Source of the DNA: an uncultured Roseibium sp. | Lineage (GTDB): Bacteria; Pseudomonadota; Alphaproteobacteria; Rhizobiales; Stappiaceae | NCBI RefSeq assembly: GCF_947494555.1 | Contig: NZ_CANLVF010000004.1 | Span: 558,001-622,000, forward strand | Direction: 5' to 3' | DNA: 64,000 bases | Shown here: one piece after another, positions 8,087-16,773 of the stretch | Position numbering within the stretch: the stretch's first letter is position 1 | How the letters are laid out: every line of letters begins with the position of its first letter | The notes under the pieces: model-generated | Told to the model about the DNA's origin: nothing | Databases searched by the model: none | Seen by the model: only the letters and a program-made list of their open reading frames with translations | Made by a program: the position numbers and the translations under genes

Positions 8087-8353
8087 TCACGTATCCAGAG
8101 ACGGTACGTCTCCGAGGCGGATGATGAACTCAGGCTCAGTATAGTCACCAAGTTCGATATCGACTTCAATTGAAAATGCGTCGATTCCGGCATAAGAACC
8201 GCCGTCAAACATCCTCCGCGCACGAGCTTCTGCTTCGGCCGAAGTCTTGCATTCAATCGCAGATGCCTTGATAAGCACCGACTGCTTAGCCGACCCTTTG
8301 CCACGTTCTAAGTACCGGTATGCCTGACATACGAAGTGTAGACTAACGGTCAT
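8087..8353 (-). CDS. Small hypothetical protein
   Basis: The ATG at 8353 gives an 88-residue protein beginning MTVSLHFVCQAYRYLERGKG and ending GDYTEPEFIIRLGDVPSLDT. The longer frame to 8455 adds sequence with poor coding character. The composition is compatible with a small soluble alpha/beta protein. No family recognised and no catalytic motif. It stands alone next to IS debris, so it could be a real accessory gene or a chance frame. Confidence 0.4.
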   Translation of the reverse strand: MTVSLHFVCQAYRYLERGKGSAKQSVLIKASAIECKTSAEAEARARRMFDGGSYAGIDAFSIEVDIELGDYTEPEFIIRLGDVPSLDT

Positions 8354-8731
8354 GCTACGATAGTCCCCGGTGTTGTACGGACAGAGAATTGTGCGCGCCC
8401 CGCCACTGGACAGGTACACCCCCACTGACGGCAATGGGACTATGTCCGGGTGCAACCCGTTTTAACCAGGAATGTGTCTGTCCCGAATACACGGAACCCA
8501 TTGGTCTATTTGCCCTTCTTTTGCCCGAGGACCGGCAACTCCCTACCTTTGTTAGTAACCGCTGTTGCTGGAGTTTTTTCTATGATCTTCTTCGGCTTTC
8601 TATTCTCACGATTTCCTCGTCTATTGTTGCCTTTGGACATCTGTTTCCCTTTCTGATAAACGGGTGTGCTCGTTTGTTAGGCGGCTGGGTTATGCGCAAG
8701 AGAGCGGAAACAGGTCGATTCCCCGTGAGGA
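8354..8731. other. Gap without a supported gene
   Basis: Plus-strand frames here (for example 8389-8775) have atypical, Cys- and Phe-rich translations and no ribosome site. No repeat or hairpin was recognised. Confidence 0.4.
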
Positions 8732-8977
8732 TCAATCGGACCGTGGCCACCTTACGGAGTTTTCTCCCGCAATGATCTGTTTGATCAGCTTCGAGACCGC
8801 TAGGTGCATTTCCTTGTCGGCTTCAGGGCTGGCCGCATTTTCGTGCGTTGCTGCTGCATCGTGTAAGATGCCCAGGATTTCGTACCCGGGCAGAACTTCG
8901 TGTTCGGTCAGTGCCAGCAAAAGCGCTTCGCAGATCGTGAGCGCTGCCATTCCGGAATAGTCTTTCTGATCAGACAT
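8732..8977 (-). CDS. Small conserved hypothetical protein
   Basis: The ATG at 8977 gives an 81-residue protein beginning MSDQKDYSGMAALTICEALLL and containing GILHDAAATHENAAS, a soluble, helix-rich small protein of a type common in Rhizobiales genomes and usually annotated as hypothetical. The longer frame would start at 8995. It is divergent from the Crp/Fnr regulator, so it may be under its control. No function can be assigned. Confidence 0.6.
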   Translation of the reverse strand: MSDQKDYSGMAALTICEALLLALTEHEVLPGYEILGILHDAAATHENAASPEADKEMHLAVSKLIKQIIAGENSVRWPRSD

Positions 8978-9128
8978 CTTGGCTACCACTTTCATGAACT
9001 AGAGCCCGAGCTTAGGTGCCAGTCCAGTTAACTTCACCATAATGACAGAAAATCAGTATGCTAGACTGATCTAAAGCAGTCTTGGCTCAGACATTTCGGA
9101 TAACGGATTATTGCCTGAGGGAACGCCT

Positions 9129-9863
9129 TTGAACCTTATCGAAAATAGTCCGTTCGCCCGCAAACTTTCCAACTTCGTTGTCCTGACAGCGAGCGAGCTC
9201 AGTGCATTGCAAAATCTGCACAAACGTCGCCGTATCTTCCTTGCTGGACGTGACCTTGTCCAACAGGGACAGTCGGATCAGGCAGCCTACATTCTTTCAG
9301 AAGGTTGGGTCTGCTCGTACAAAGTCCAATCTGACGGAACACGCCAAATTGTCGATTTCCAGATCCCGGGCGACTTTCTGGGATTGCGTAGCGTACTCCT
9401 TCGCGCTTCGGATCACAGCTTCGAACCGATCACCGATATTCAGGCGGTTGAAGTTCAGACTGGCGATCTTCTGGAAACGTTTGCAAATTCCCCTCGACTG
9501 GCGACTGCGGTTTTATGGGCCGCGTCGAGAGACGAAGCTATGGTGGTCGAACATCTCGTAAACCTCGGACGGCGCGACGCGGATAGGCGCATGGCACATT
9601 TTCTGCTCGAACTTGGCGCGAGGTTGGCTCTGGTCGGCATAGGTAGCCAGACGGGCTATGACTGTCCGCTGACACAGTATCACCTCGCCGATGCACTGGG
9701 GCTGAGCGCAGTGCACGTCAACCGTGTCTTGCGGCAACTGCGTGAAAACGGGCTTATCACATTTCGAAGCGGCAAGGTTACGTTCGATGATCGTAATCGT
9801 CTGGTCGAATTTTCAGGGTTCGACCCTGAATATCTTGACCAAGCTGGACCATTGCTAAAGTAA
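9129..9863 (+). CDS. Crp/Fnr family transcriptional regulator
   Basis: A cyclic-nucleotide-binding-like beta barrel (about residues 20-140; ILSEGWVCSYKVQSDGTRQIVDFQIPGDFLG) is followed by a winged HTH (YDCPLTQYHLADALGLSAVHVNRVLRQLRENGLI). The N-terminal Cys cluster of oxygen-sensing FNR is absent, so this is not a classical FNR. The reading frame extends to a TTG at 9111, but the TTG at 9129 has an AGGGA site at good spacing and is preferred (about 244 residues). In alphaproteobacteria this subgroup often controls stress-type genes like those found downstream here. Target sites were not identified. Confidence 0.85.
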   Translation: MNLIENSPFARKLSNFVVLTASELSALQNLHKRRRIFLAGRDLVQQGQSDQAAYILSEGWVCSYKVQSDGTRQIVDFQIPGDFLGLRSVLLRASDHSFEPITDIQAVEVQTGDLLETFANSPRLATAVLWAASRDEAMVVEHLVNLGRRDADRRMAHFLLELGARLALVGIGSQTGYDCPLTQYHLADALGLSAVHVNRVLRQLRENGLITFRSGKVTFDDRNRLVEFSGFDPEYLDQAGPLLK

Positions 9864-10347
9864 AACTCGCGTTTGCGGAGTCTTAGTTTCAGATAGGCCA
9901 AATTCATTTGTAAGAAGTCCGAAAGAAAAACGCTCTTAATAAGCCGCTATTCTTTTGCGCTCGTTCGTAATCATTGTTGGCCTTAGCATCGGTCTTAATA
10001 CAAGAAAATACGTTCGCATCTCTCCAATTTTGGTCGCGTCGGCACGGAAAAGACACCAACGACTAACCTCGATCAGGATGTGCCTGCAAGGCTCCATGTA
10101 GGATCACAAAACCGGTTGGCTTCTAGGTCAATTTCTTGAAACACGTTTTAATCCTTCAAAAAAGACAGGAAAGCGGCGTGAATTTCCACAAACGCGCTCG
10201 CGATGCTGTCCCCGAAAATAACTATCTCAAAACGGCCAAGCTGCGTTCAATTGGGTCGAACCTGATTCCGGTTATCTGCCTGATGAGACTTGCGCAATTA
10301 GGCTTTGAACAATCCGGCCATATGCTTGCAAAAGGAGCGCTCAGGCC
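9864..10347. other. Intergenic stretch without a supported gene
   Basis: 484 bases between the Crp/Fnr gene and the DUF2188-like gene. A plus-strand frame from 10136 runs out of frame through the next gene and is judged a shadow. The stretch is AT-richer than its neighbours and probably holds the promoter of the 10348-11699 genes. Confidence 0.4.
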
Positions 10348-10833
10348 ATGGAGACAAAAACGAATAAAGATGGACCCAAACCAGATTCCTCAGATCTTGA
10401 GAGGCGGGTTCTTGCGCATGAGAGAATTCTCCAATCCGTCATTGCGTATATGTCCCGCTCTGAGCCCCGGTTTGTTGAGCACCTCAAGGCACGTTTCGTC
10501 GATACCATGTCGATGGCGCGCCGGGAACAGGATTACAGAGGCGTTGATGACTATGCTGAAGAATTCATACACGCGGCTATGCAACAGGGAGACATTTGCA
10601 CGGGCCTTAAACTAAAGAATATGAAACCGGAAAAAGCGTCTAAGCCTTCATTGGCAAAACTGGCGCCTGAAACCATGCAAGTGCCTCCCGAGAATATTGG
10701 ACCGGAACGTGTTCGGGTCCATGAAAGAAACGGAATTTGGGAGGTCCGTGTAGATGGCGCTTTTCTCGGCAACTATCATAAATCGGAACATGCCCGGGCG
10801 GCCGCCGCGGTGGCCAGATTCACGCTCAAATGA
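10348..10833 (+). CDS. Hypothetical protein with DUF2188-like C-terminus
   Basis: A 161-residue protein preceded by an AGGAG site. The N-terminal part is helical (DLERRVLAHERILQSVIAYMSRSEPRFVEHL). The C-terminal about 40 residues (VRVHERNGIWEVRVDGAFLG, then a YHKSEHARAAAAVA segment) resemble the DUF2188 repeat found in small stress-associated proteins. Its stop overlaps the ATG of the transglutaminase-like gene (ATGA), so the two are translationally coupled. Molecular function unknown. Confidence 0.65.
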   Translation: METKTNKDGPKPDSSDLERRVLAHERILQSVIAYMSRSEPRFVEHLKARFVDTMSMARREQDYRGVDDYAEEFIHAAMQQGDICTGLKLKNMKPEKASKPSLAKLAPETMQVPPENIGPERVRVHERNGIWEVRVDGAFLGNYHKSEHARAAAAVARFTLK

Positions 10834-11699
10834 GCAAAAACTTTCCTTCTCAAGCCCGTTTGGGATGTTTCGCCAAGTCAGGACTAAGTTACCTCCGTAT
10901 CAGTTTGGGTTGTCGCTTTGATTTCGAATTTCCGAAATCGACACCGATGATTGCGATGCTCAACGTTGATGCAACACGTTATTGCGACCTCGAGCAACTG
11001 GATTATTTGACGACAACTCCTTGCGTGCCGATCGAGAGCTATCTGGACGCTTTCGGGAATTGGTGTTCCAGGCTGACAGCACCTGCCGGCGCTTTTACAA
11101 TGGCGACGCATGGCATCTTTTTTGACACCGGCAAGACGGACCCGGCTTTTCCTGCCGCCTATCAGCATGCCGTCCAGGATTTACCAGCTGAATCCCTCGT
11201 GTATCTGGTGGGGAGCCGCTATTGCGATACTGATGTGCTTTCAGAGGAAGCCTGGCGTTTGTTCGGAGAAACAAAGACAGGCTGGGCCAGGGTTCAAGCG
11301 ATCTGTGACTATGTGCATCAGCAGGTGACCTTCGGCTATGAGCATGCACGAGCAACCCGAACGGCGTCCGAAACCCTGACCGAAGGGCGGGGTGTTTGCC
11401 GTGACTTCACCCACCTTGCGATCAGCTTCTGTCGATGCATGAACATACCGGCCCGCTATTGCACGGGATATCTGAGCGATATCGGCGAGTCGGAACCGCA
11501 TCCCCCGTGTGATTTCGCAGCCTGGATGGAAGTCTTCCTGGCAAACCGATGGTGGATCTTCGATCCGTGCAACAACCAACGCCGCATCGGAAGGTTTCTG
11601 ATTGGCCACGGTCGGGATGCTGCCGATGTCCCGCATACACAGACTTTTGGCGAAAATACTTTAAGAAGTTTTGAAGTTTGGAGCGAGATTTCTAGCTGA
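10830..11699 (+). CDS. Transglutaminase-like protein
   Basis: A 289-residue protein with an N-terminal transglutaminase-associated beta domain and a papain-like core: the nucleophile Cys190 is in GRGVCRDFTHLA, followed by FCRCMNIPARYCTGYL. The third triad member is probably Asp245 in WWIFDPCN. The usual His of the D-[YF]-H-A-W motif is Ala230 here (CDFAAWMEVF). From memory of this subfamily, Ser or Ala at this place is not unique, so the protein may be inactive, use another base or act as a binding protein. It overlaps the previous gene by ATGA. Predicted cytoplasmic; no signal peptide seen. Confidence 0.82.
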   Translation: MSKNFPSQARLGCFAKSGLSYLRISLGCRFDFEFPKSTPMIAMLNVDATRYCDLEQLDYLTTTPCVPIESYLDAFGNWCSRLTAPAGAFTMATHGIFFDTGKTDPAFPAAYQHAVQDLPAESLVYLVGSRYCDTDVLSEEAWRLFGETKTGWARVQAICDYVHQQVTFGYEHARATRTASETLTEGRGVCRDFTHLAISFCRCMNIPARYCTGYLSDIGESEPHPPCDFAAWMEVFLANRWWIFDPCNNQRRIGRFLIGHGRDAADVPHTQTFGENTLRSFEVWSEISS

Positions 11700-11837
11700 A
11701 ACTAACTTAGATCAGCTCACAACCTGCCGAGATCATCTAAATTCTTTGAAACAGTTTCACCTCCGAATGAATTCATCGAAAAAACCTATTGTGGATCTTG
11801 ATTGAAGCACAATCAACGGAGAACGGTGGACGATACC

Positions 11838-12098
11838 ATGAACACCCGATCGACCAAATCGACAGTGAAGTTCTTCCACCCGTTCACTTTAAGGGAACAA
11901 TCAGAAGTGCTGCCTGCCGGAGACTATGAAATCGTTGTCGAAGAAGAACTTCTCAGGGACACGAGTTTCGTCGGATACCGAAAGACGGCAACGTATCTGA
12001 TCGTCGCCGGCAACGGCAGGACTGAGATGCGCCAGATCTCCGGAAAGGACTTGGAAACGATGCTCAACCGCGACAAAGCCGCCAACGATGACAAATAA
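11838..12098 (+). CDS. Small hypothetical protein
   Basis: The ATG at 11838 gives an 86-residue protein (MNTRSTKSTVKFFHPFTL, then PAGDYEIVVEEELL). The frame extends to a TTG at 11802 but the ATG is preferred, with a GGTGG purine site before it. It is soluble and predicted mostly beta in its first half. Homologues of this look occur in Rhizobiales beside stress genes, but no function is known to me. It is followed after 38 nt by the next small gene and is probably co-transcribed. Confidence 0.55.
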   Translation: MNTRSTKSTVKFFHPFTLREQSEVLPAGDYEIVVEEELLRDTSFVGYRKTATYLIVAGNGRTEMRQISGKDLETMLNRDKAANDDK

Positions 12099-12136
12099 AA
12101 CAGCAAGGCTGTGCCTGCTCCACCGGAGGACTTGAA

Positions 12137-12490
12137 ATGAACATTCCCGAATGGCTGAAACCTGTCACTCTTGGAATCGTGATTGGCGCAGTTGCCGTGA
12201 GCACGTTGGGATTTTCCTGGGGTGGCTGGTTAACAGGTGGAAACGCGACACAGATGGCGAACAGGCTGTCACAAGACAAAGTAATTGCAGCGCTCGTGCC
12301 GGTTTGCGTCAACCTATCCCGCACCGACGCAGAACGCGCCACGAAGCTGGCGAAGATTCGTAAAACCTCTGCATACCAGCGAAGGAATGCGCTCATGGAA
12401 ACTGGATGGGCGACGGTTCCTGGTTCGGATAGCTCCGACCGAGATTTGGCGCAAGCCTGCCTGGCCGCACTTGAACTCGACAAATCGTGA
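12137..12490 (+). CDS. Small membrane-anchored hypothetical protein
   Basis: A 117-residue protein with one N-terminal membrane helix (LGIVIGAVAVSTLGFSWGGWL) and a soluble C-terminal part containing two Cys (VPVCVNLS, AQACLAAL) and the conserved-looking stretch ALMETGWATVPGS. The ribosome site GGAGG is well placed. The type is widespread in Rhizobiales as a hypothetical protein. Its stop codon lies exactly on the border of the duplicated segment that starts at 12486. Confidence 0.65.
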   Translation: MNIPEWLKPVTLGIVIGAVAVSTLGFSWGGWLTGGNATQMANRLSQDKVIAALVPVCVNLSRTDAERATKLAKIRKTSAYQRRNALMETGWATVPGSDSSDRDLAQACLAALELDKS

Positions 12491-13515
12491 CCAGGAGCTT
12501 GGGACGCTGTGGCACGTCAGCGAACTGGGCCAACGATCACAACGTCCCGTGACAGTGGGTCAGAACTGAGCTTGCTTCTCACCGATGCGGGGCAATTCAC
12601 GCAAGTTTCGGGTTGAGGCATTTGCGAACCGGGTAGCCGGGCGAACCTGCTTTGCAGTTGTGCCGAGTTCGCCAAGGCTCTCCAGCCATGACAAGAATGC
12701 GCCCGGTTCCCTGGCGGGCCAGATGTGATCTGCGTATGGGATTCTATGACCTGAAATGTTTGTCACGCTGGCGGCGGATTCGCTCGGAATTGTCCAAACC
12801 TTTCCAGATTTTCCGCCCCATGCCACATGAACCGGAACGGATAAATTCGCCAAGTCCTGCACTGTTACGGAAGCGAAGCGATGCTTTGAATTCAGGAGAG
12901 GGATCAGGGTGTGTGCGTTTTCTACGCAGATCCTGCGCAATTCGGGTGGCAGTTTCTTGAAGGTCCCCGGCCCGCTAACCGCATCAATGAATGCGCTCAG
13001 AACTCCAAACCCGTTTCCTGAAGAGGCCGCCGCGGTTACAGGCGAAAACGTCTCGCGCATACTGGTCTGATGCGCCTCAATTGAGGAGCTGTCGCTGACG
13101 AGACTTGTCGAACTTGGTTCATAGGCAACGACGCGCGAGACAAGGTCCGGCCTGTCGACGGTCAGACGCAAGGCGACATTTGCGCCATACGACCAGCCGA
13201 TAATGAAGACCGGGCCGCACTCAAGGCTTTCGATGATTGCAGCAAGATCTTCCGCGTGGGTTGCCTCTCCGAACTCTGCAGAATTTGCGGGCCAGTCTGT
13301 CGGTCCGAACCAACGCAGGGTCGGGGCGATGCACCGGTAATGCTGCGCGAGATGCGGAACATGAGGCGTCCAGATCCGATGATCGCAGGCCGCACCATGA
13401 ACGAACAAAATGGGGGCACCTTCCCCGAGATCCAAACATGGAAACATGCCGGTGTGTGTGTGAACAACCATGAGGTCCGCTCCTGAAAGGGTGTTAAATT
13501 GAAAGCCGAGCGTCG
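12486..13515. repeat. Duplicated segment, copy 2 (hydrolase gene and flanks)
   Basis: The partner of 6384-7412. It begins on the stop codon of the preceding small gene and ends within the 3' end of the complete methyltransferase gene, which suggests this is the parental locus. Confidence 0.85.
12560..13471 (-). CDS. Alpha/beta hydrolase, copy 2
   Basis: A 303-residue alpha/beta hydrolase with the HG oxyanion motif (LFVHGAACDHRIW), the nucleophile elbow GWSYGAN (Ser94) and a C-terminal His in YADHIWPAREP. The start at 13471 has an AGGAG site and is conserved in copy 1. It follows the methyltransferase gene on the same strand by 22 nt, so the two probably form an operon. Relatives include esterases, lactonases and haloperoxidase-like enzymes; the substrate is not known. 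Confidence 0.87.
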   Translation of the reverse strand: MVVHTHTGMFPCLDLGEGAPILFVHGAACDHRIWTPHVPHLAQHYRCIAPTLRWFGPTDWPANSAEFGEATHAEDLAAIIESLECGPVFIIGWSYGANVALRLTVDRPDLVSRVVAYEPSSTSLVSDSSSIEAHQTSMRETFSPVTAAASSGNGFGVLSAFIDAVSGPGTFKKLPPELRRICVENAHTLIPLLNSKHRFASVTVQDLANLSVPVHVAWGGKSGKVWTIPSESAASVTNISGHRIPYADHIWPAREPGAFLSWLESLGELGTTAKQVRPATRFANASTRNLRELPRIGEKQAQF

Positions 13516-14168
13516 GGGCCGGCCAGGCTGCGATCCTGGGGCTCGTTCTGTTTCAAGAGCCTCGCATTTCCGACTGTTTGCCATGCGATGGGCAGCGGCA
13601 CGCCCTTGAGCCGGGAGGTATTCGCATCGACGCGAAAATTCGCTCCGCGCAACGCGGTGGCAGCGCGACGATCGAGCTGGCAGCCTCCCAGCAGAAATGA
13701 CCAGGGCCGGCTTACAATTTTCTGAAGTCTTGCAATCCAGGGCGTTGGAGCGCTGACATGTTCGCAAAACAGAACTTTGCCACCGGGCCGGAGCACACGT
13801 CGCACTTCACGAAGAACCGCATCAACGTCCTGAACCGTGCAAAGCGTGTAAGTCAGGACCACCGTGTCGACGGATCCATCCTCAAGCGGGATGTCCTCTC
13901 CGAAAACCTGAAGGAATTCGCAGGCGATGTCTGAGCGGCCGGCCACTTTTCGCGCCATGGCGAGGCTGCTCCCGCAGGGGTCCAGGCCGATGATCCTGGT
14001 AACCTGGGCTGCATCGTAGAGCGGTAGGTTCAGGCCCGTTCCAACGCCAAGATCAAGCACCACGCCTTTCGCCTTGGGTACGATGCGTCTGCGTTGTTCT
14101 TCAAACATTTGCCCGCCGCAACCGCAATCGACAATCCTGGGGAGAATATGCTTACTGTAAAAAGACAC
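13494..14168 (-). CDS. Class I SAM-dependent methyltransferase
   Basis: The SAM-binding motif I is VVLDLGVGTGLNLPLY, followed by a motif II-like VDTVVLTYTLCTVQDV and a post-motif LRPGGKVLFCEHV. Relatives are small-molecule methyltransferases of the UbiE/phosphatidylethanolamine type. The reading frame extends to 14462, but the first 98 residues are Arg/Pro-rich and unlike a protein domain. The GTG at 14168 with GAAGGAAA upstream gives a normal 224-residue enzyme and leaves a divergent intergenic region to the gene at 14342. Its last codons were carried along in the duplication at 7391-7412. Confidence 0.8.
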   Translation of the reverse strand: MSFYSKHILPRIVDCGCGGQMFEEQRRRIVPKAKGVVLDLGVGTGLNLPLYDAAQVTRIIGLDPCGSSLAMARKVAGRSDIACEFLQVFGEDIPLEDGSVDTVVLTYTLCTVQDVDAVLREVRRVLRPGGKVLFCEHVSAPTPWIARLQKIVSRPWSFLLGGCQLDRRAATALRGANFRVDANTSRLKGVPLPIAWQTVGNARLLKQNEPQDRSLAGPDARLSI

Positions 14169-14341
14169 GGTCTGGTTTCCTTCGTTGATTTGACGGGGAA
14201 ACCATGTCCGGGTTTGACGTTTTGCACTTGGCGGGCTTCTGGAGAAACGATGAAGAAACGCTGGATATTGAGGGTGCCAAGGCGACCCGTTCGGTTCACC
14301 CGGCGCACGCCTGACCGGAACCCGTACGAGGCACGGACACC

Positions 14342-15559
14342 GTGATCTATAAATTTTCAGATTGCATTCTGGATCTCGGCCGCCGCACGCTTTCCCGCGA
14401 TGGGGGACAACAGCATATCGAACCGCAGGTCTTCGATCTGCTGGCATTTCTTGTCCAGTCATCGGGACGAACCATCACCAAGGAAGACCTTGTGACGGCC
14501 ATATGGGGCGGCCGCGCAATTTCCGATGATGCCATTACCAGCCGCATCAAATCCGCAAGAAAAGCCATTGGGGACGACGGCCGCGCGCAGCGTCTTATCC
14601 GCACGCTTCCAAGGGTCGGCTATCGTTTTGACGGTTCTGTTGAGGCCATCGCGCGGGCCGAAACCCCTGAACAGGCTACAATTTCGGCAACGTCCTAGGC
14701 CGGCCTTCAACGGGATGATCCGCAAACCGGACGTCTGGCACCAACAGATGAAACAGCGGCTCCCGAAATAGGGTTCGTTACCGATCGCAAGGGCCGGTCC
14801 ATCGGCTACGCCGCTCACGGCCAGGGGCCGCTTGTGATCCTTCCGCCGTTTTGGGTCACAGCCTCCGACCTGTGGCACAACCACCCGGAGATCCAGGAGT
14901 TTTACGTCACGCTTGGAAAAGGCGTGCGCATACTTCGTTACGATCGTCCGGGGTCGGGCCTTAGTCGGGACGTGACGCCAAACGAGACGCTGGAAGACGA
15001 GGTTGCGCTGCTTGAAGACATGGTCGCCGCGTTCAGTTCGGAGCCGGTCATGCTCTTCGCCATTTCCGCTGCCGGTGCCGTTTCAATCCGGTATGCCGTC
15101 CGTTATCCGGAAAAGGTCGGGCGCATCTGTTTTTATGGTGCCTATGGCTCCGGCAAGGATCTCGCGCCGCCGGAGTCCCAGACCATGCTTCTGGGGTTGA
15201 TCCGTCAGCACTGGGGCGTGGGGTCCCGGGCACTTGCGGATATCTTTGTTCCCTCGGCGGACGCCGACGCAAGGCGACGTTTTGCGGAGCAACAGCGCGC
15301 CGCGGCCGACCCGGAGCAGGCTGCTTCAATGCTTCAACTGAGTTGGACAGTTGACGCCAGGGCGGATGCAGACAAGCTTCGTGTTCCGACGCTTGTCCTG
15401 CATCGTCAGGATGACCGTGCTGTGCCGGTCGAACATGGGCAATGGTTGGCGCGTACAATTCCAGGCGCTCGGTTGCAAATACTGCCCGGTGATGCACATG
15501 CGCCCTGGTTCGGGCCATTGGATATTGCAACCAAAGCCAATGCATTCTTTAGCGAATAG
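14342..15559 (+). pseudogene. Winged-helix/alpha-beta hydrolase fusion interrupted by an in-frame TAG
   Basis: One frame runs from a GTG at 14342 to 15559 with a single stop, TAG at 14696-14698. Before it are 118 residues of an OmpR-type winged helix (MIYKFSDCILDLGRRTL, RLIRTLPRVGYRF). After it the same frame reads AGLQRDDPQTGRLAP, then GFVTDRKGRSIGYAAHGQGP, and an alpha/beta hydrolase (elbow FAISAAG, Asp in LHRQDDRAVP, His in GDAHAPWFG). Proteins with this exact fusion exist in alphaproteobacteria, about 400 residues long; restored length here is 405. The hydrolase part could start separately at the GTG at 14834, but that start lies inside the hydrolase domain. The stop may be a recent nonsense mutation, a sequencing error or a read-through site. 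Confidence 0.8.
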
Positions 15560-15679
15560 CCTTCAAACCGGTCCGCCTCTCTTTCGCAGAATCCCGATTG
15601 TCAAAAGCTGTGACCGGCTGCCAAGGTGCGCGCTGCCGCCGTTGCGCCCCATGCGCGAGAACCCTATGCTCCGGGCGCC

Positions 15680-16336
15680 ATGACAAGACAAGATTCAGAT
15701 CCGCCAGCGCTCTATTTTGCGCCCGATACGTGCGCGCTTGCCTCGTTGATTGCCTGCTACGATGCCGGCGTTGAGCCGGAGGTGATCCATGTCGATTTTT
15801 TGTCGGCTCAGCAAAAGTCCGATGCGTATCTGTCTCTCAATCCGAAAGCGCGCGTGCCGGCCTTGCAAGTTGGCGGAACCGTTCTGACGGAGACCCCTGC
15901 GATCCTTGCTTACCTGTCGCAGGCGCATCCCGATGCCGGTCTCGCGCCTTCTGACCCGGTCGGGTTCGCGCAAGTGCAATCCTTCAATGCGTATCTTTGC
16001 TCGACATTGCATGTTGCACATGCCCATCGAATGCGAGGATACCGCTGGGTCGATGGCGAAGAGCATGAAGAAGCCATGCGCCGCAAGGTGCCGGAAGCGA
16101 TGACCGACTGCTACGACTATATTGAACTGCATGTTTTCGAAGGGCCGTTCGTATTCGGTGAAACCTATACGATCTGTGACCCGTATCTGTTTACGATCGC
16201 TCAGTGGATGAAGTCGGATGGTGTTGATCCGGACCGGTTCCCCAAACTCTCTGCACATCAGGAACTGATGGTGAAACGGCCCAATGTTGAGCGGGCGCTC
16301 ACGGTCGAACGCGGATTTATGGCTTCGCAGTCATGA
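15680..16336 (+). CDS. Glutathione S-transferase family protein
   Basis: The ATG at 15680 gives a 218-residue protein with a thioredoxin-like N-terminal domain (ALYFAPDTCALASLIACYDAG; the cis-Pro region in KARVPALQVGG; TETPAILAYLS is the glutathione gamma-glutamyl-binding SNAIL-like motif) and an all-helical C-terminal domain. Beta-class GSTs in bacteria conjugate or reduce electrophiles, or bind ligands. The frame extends upstream to 15626 but that part lacks fold character. It stands alone; the substrate is unknown. Confidence 0.85.
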   Translation: MTRQDSDPPALYFAPDTCALASLIACYDAGVEPEVIHVDFLSAQQKSDAYLSLNPKARVPALQVGGTVLTETPAILAYLSQAHPDAGLAPSDPVGFAQVQSFNAYLCSTLHVAHAHRMRGYRWVDGEEHEEAMRRKVPEAMTDCYDYIELHVFEGPFVFGETYTICDPYLFTIAQWMKSDGVDPDRFPKLSAHQELMVKRPNVERALTVERGFMASQS

Positions 16337-16405
16337 TTGAACCGCAAAATTGCTGCCGGAAATGGCCGGTCTCAGTGCAACGCAGACACACACCAAGCTT
16401 CAATC

Positions 16406-16583
16406 AAGCGGCAGATTTCAGCCTGAATATCGCTAATCGACAGACTGCGGTTTGCTACATCTCTTGCTGGGATTGAACATCTCGAACAGGTCCAACCGAC
16501 ATTACGCTTTTGAGTGTGCAATCCGATTCACTTGGGCAGAGTGATCAATGACCCAGAGGCACGTTAAAAAGGGTCGCGCTGCC
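16406..16583. repeat. Left imperfect direct repeat flanking the DarTG island
   Basis: About 178 bp, roughly four-fifths identical to 18755-18933 in the same orientation. Its right end reads as a decayed version of the last codons of the GntR gene (ATLFNVP). It lies in the 437-base gap after the GST gene, which contains nothing else recognisable. Confidence 0.75.
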
Positions 16584-16773
16584 AGCCAGTCTCAACTCAG
16601 CTTCGCGCTCTACCTATGCATCCAGGCAAGAGATCGCGTTGAAAAGCCAAATGTAAGCAAATTGTTGCGGTGACACGCTTAGTGACAGGATTGCGCGCGC
16701 AATTCGGACATAGAGCGGTTTTCAGTTTACCCCCGAAATCAGCCAATTGAAACGATATTGGGTTGTCTTGCCA

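Noticed and set aside
8389-8775. Plus-strand frame of 128 codons
   Set aside because: Odd composition, no ribosome site, overlaps a better small gene on the minus strand.
14169-14462. N-terminal extension of the methyltransferase
   Set aside because: Arg/Pro-rich non-domain sequence crossing the divergent promoter; the GTG at 14168 has a good ribosome site.
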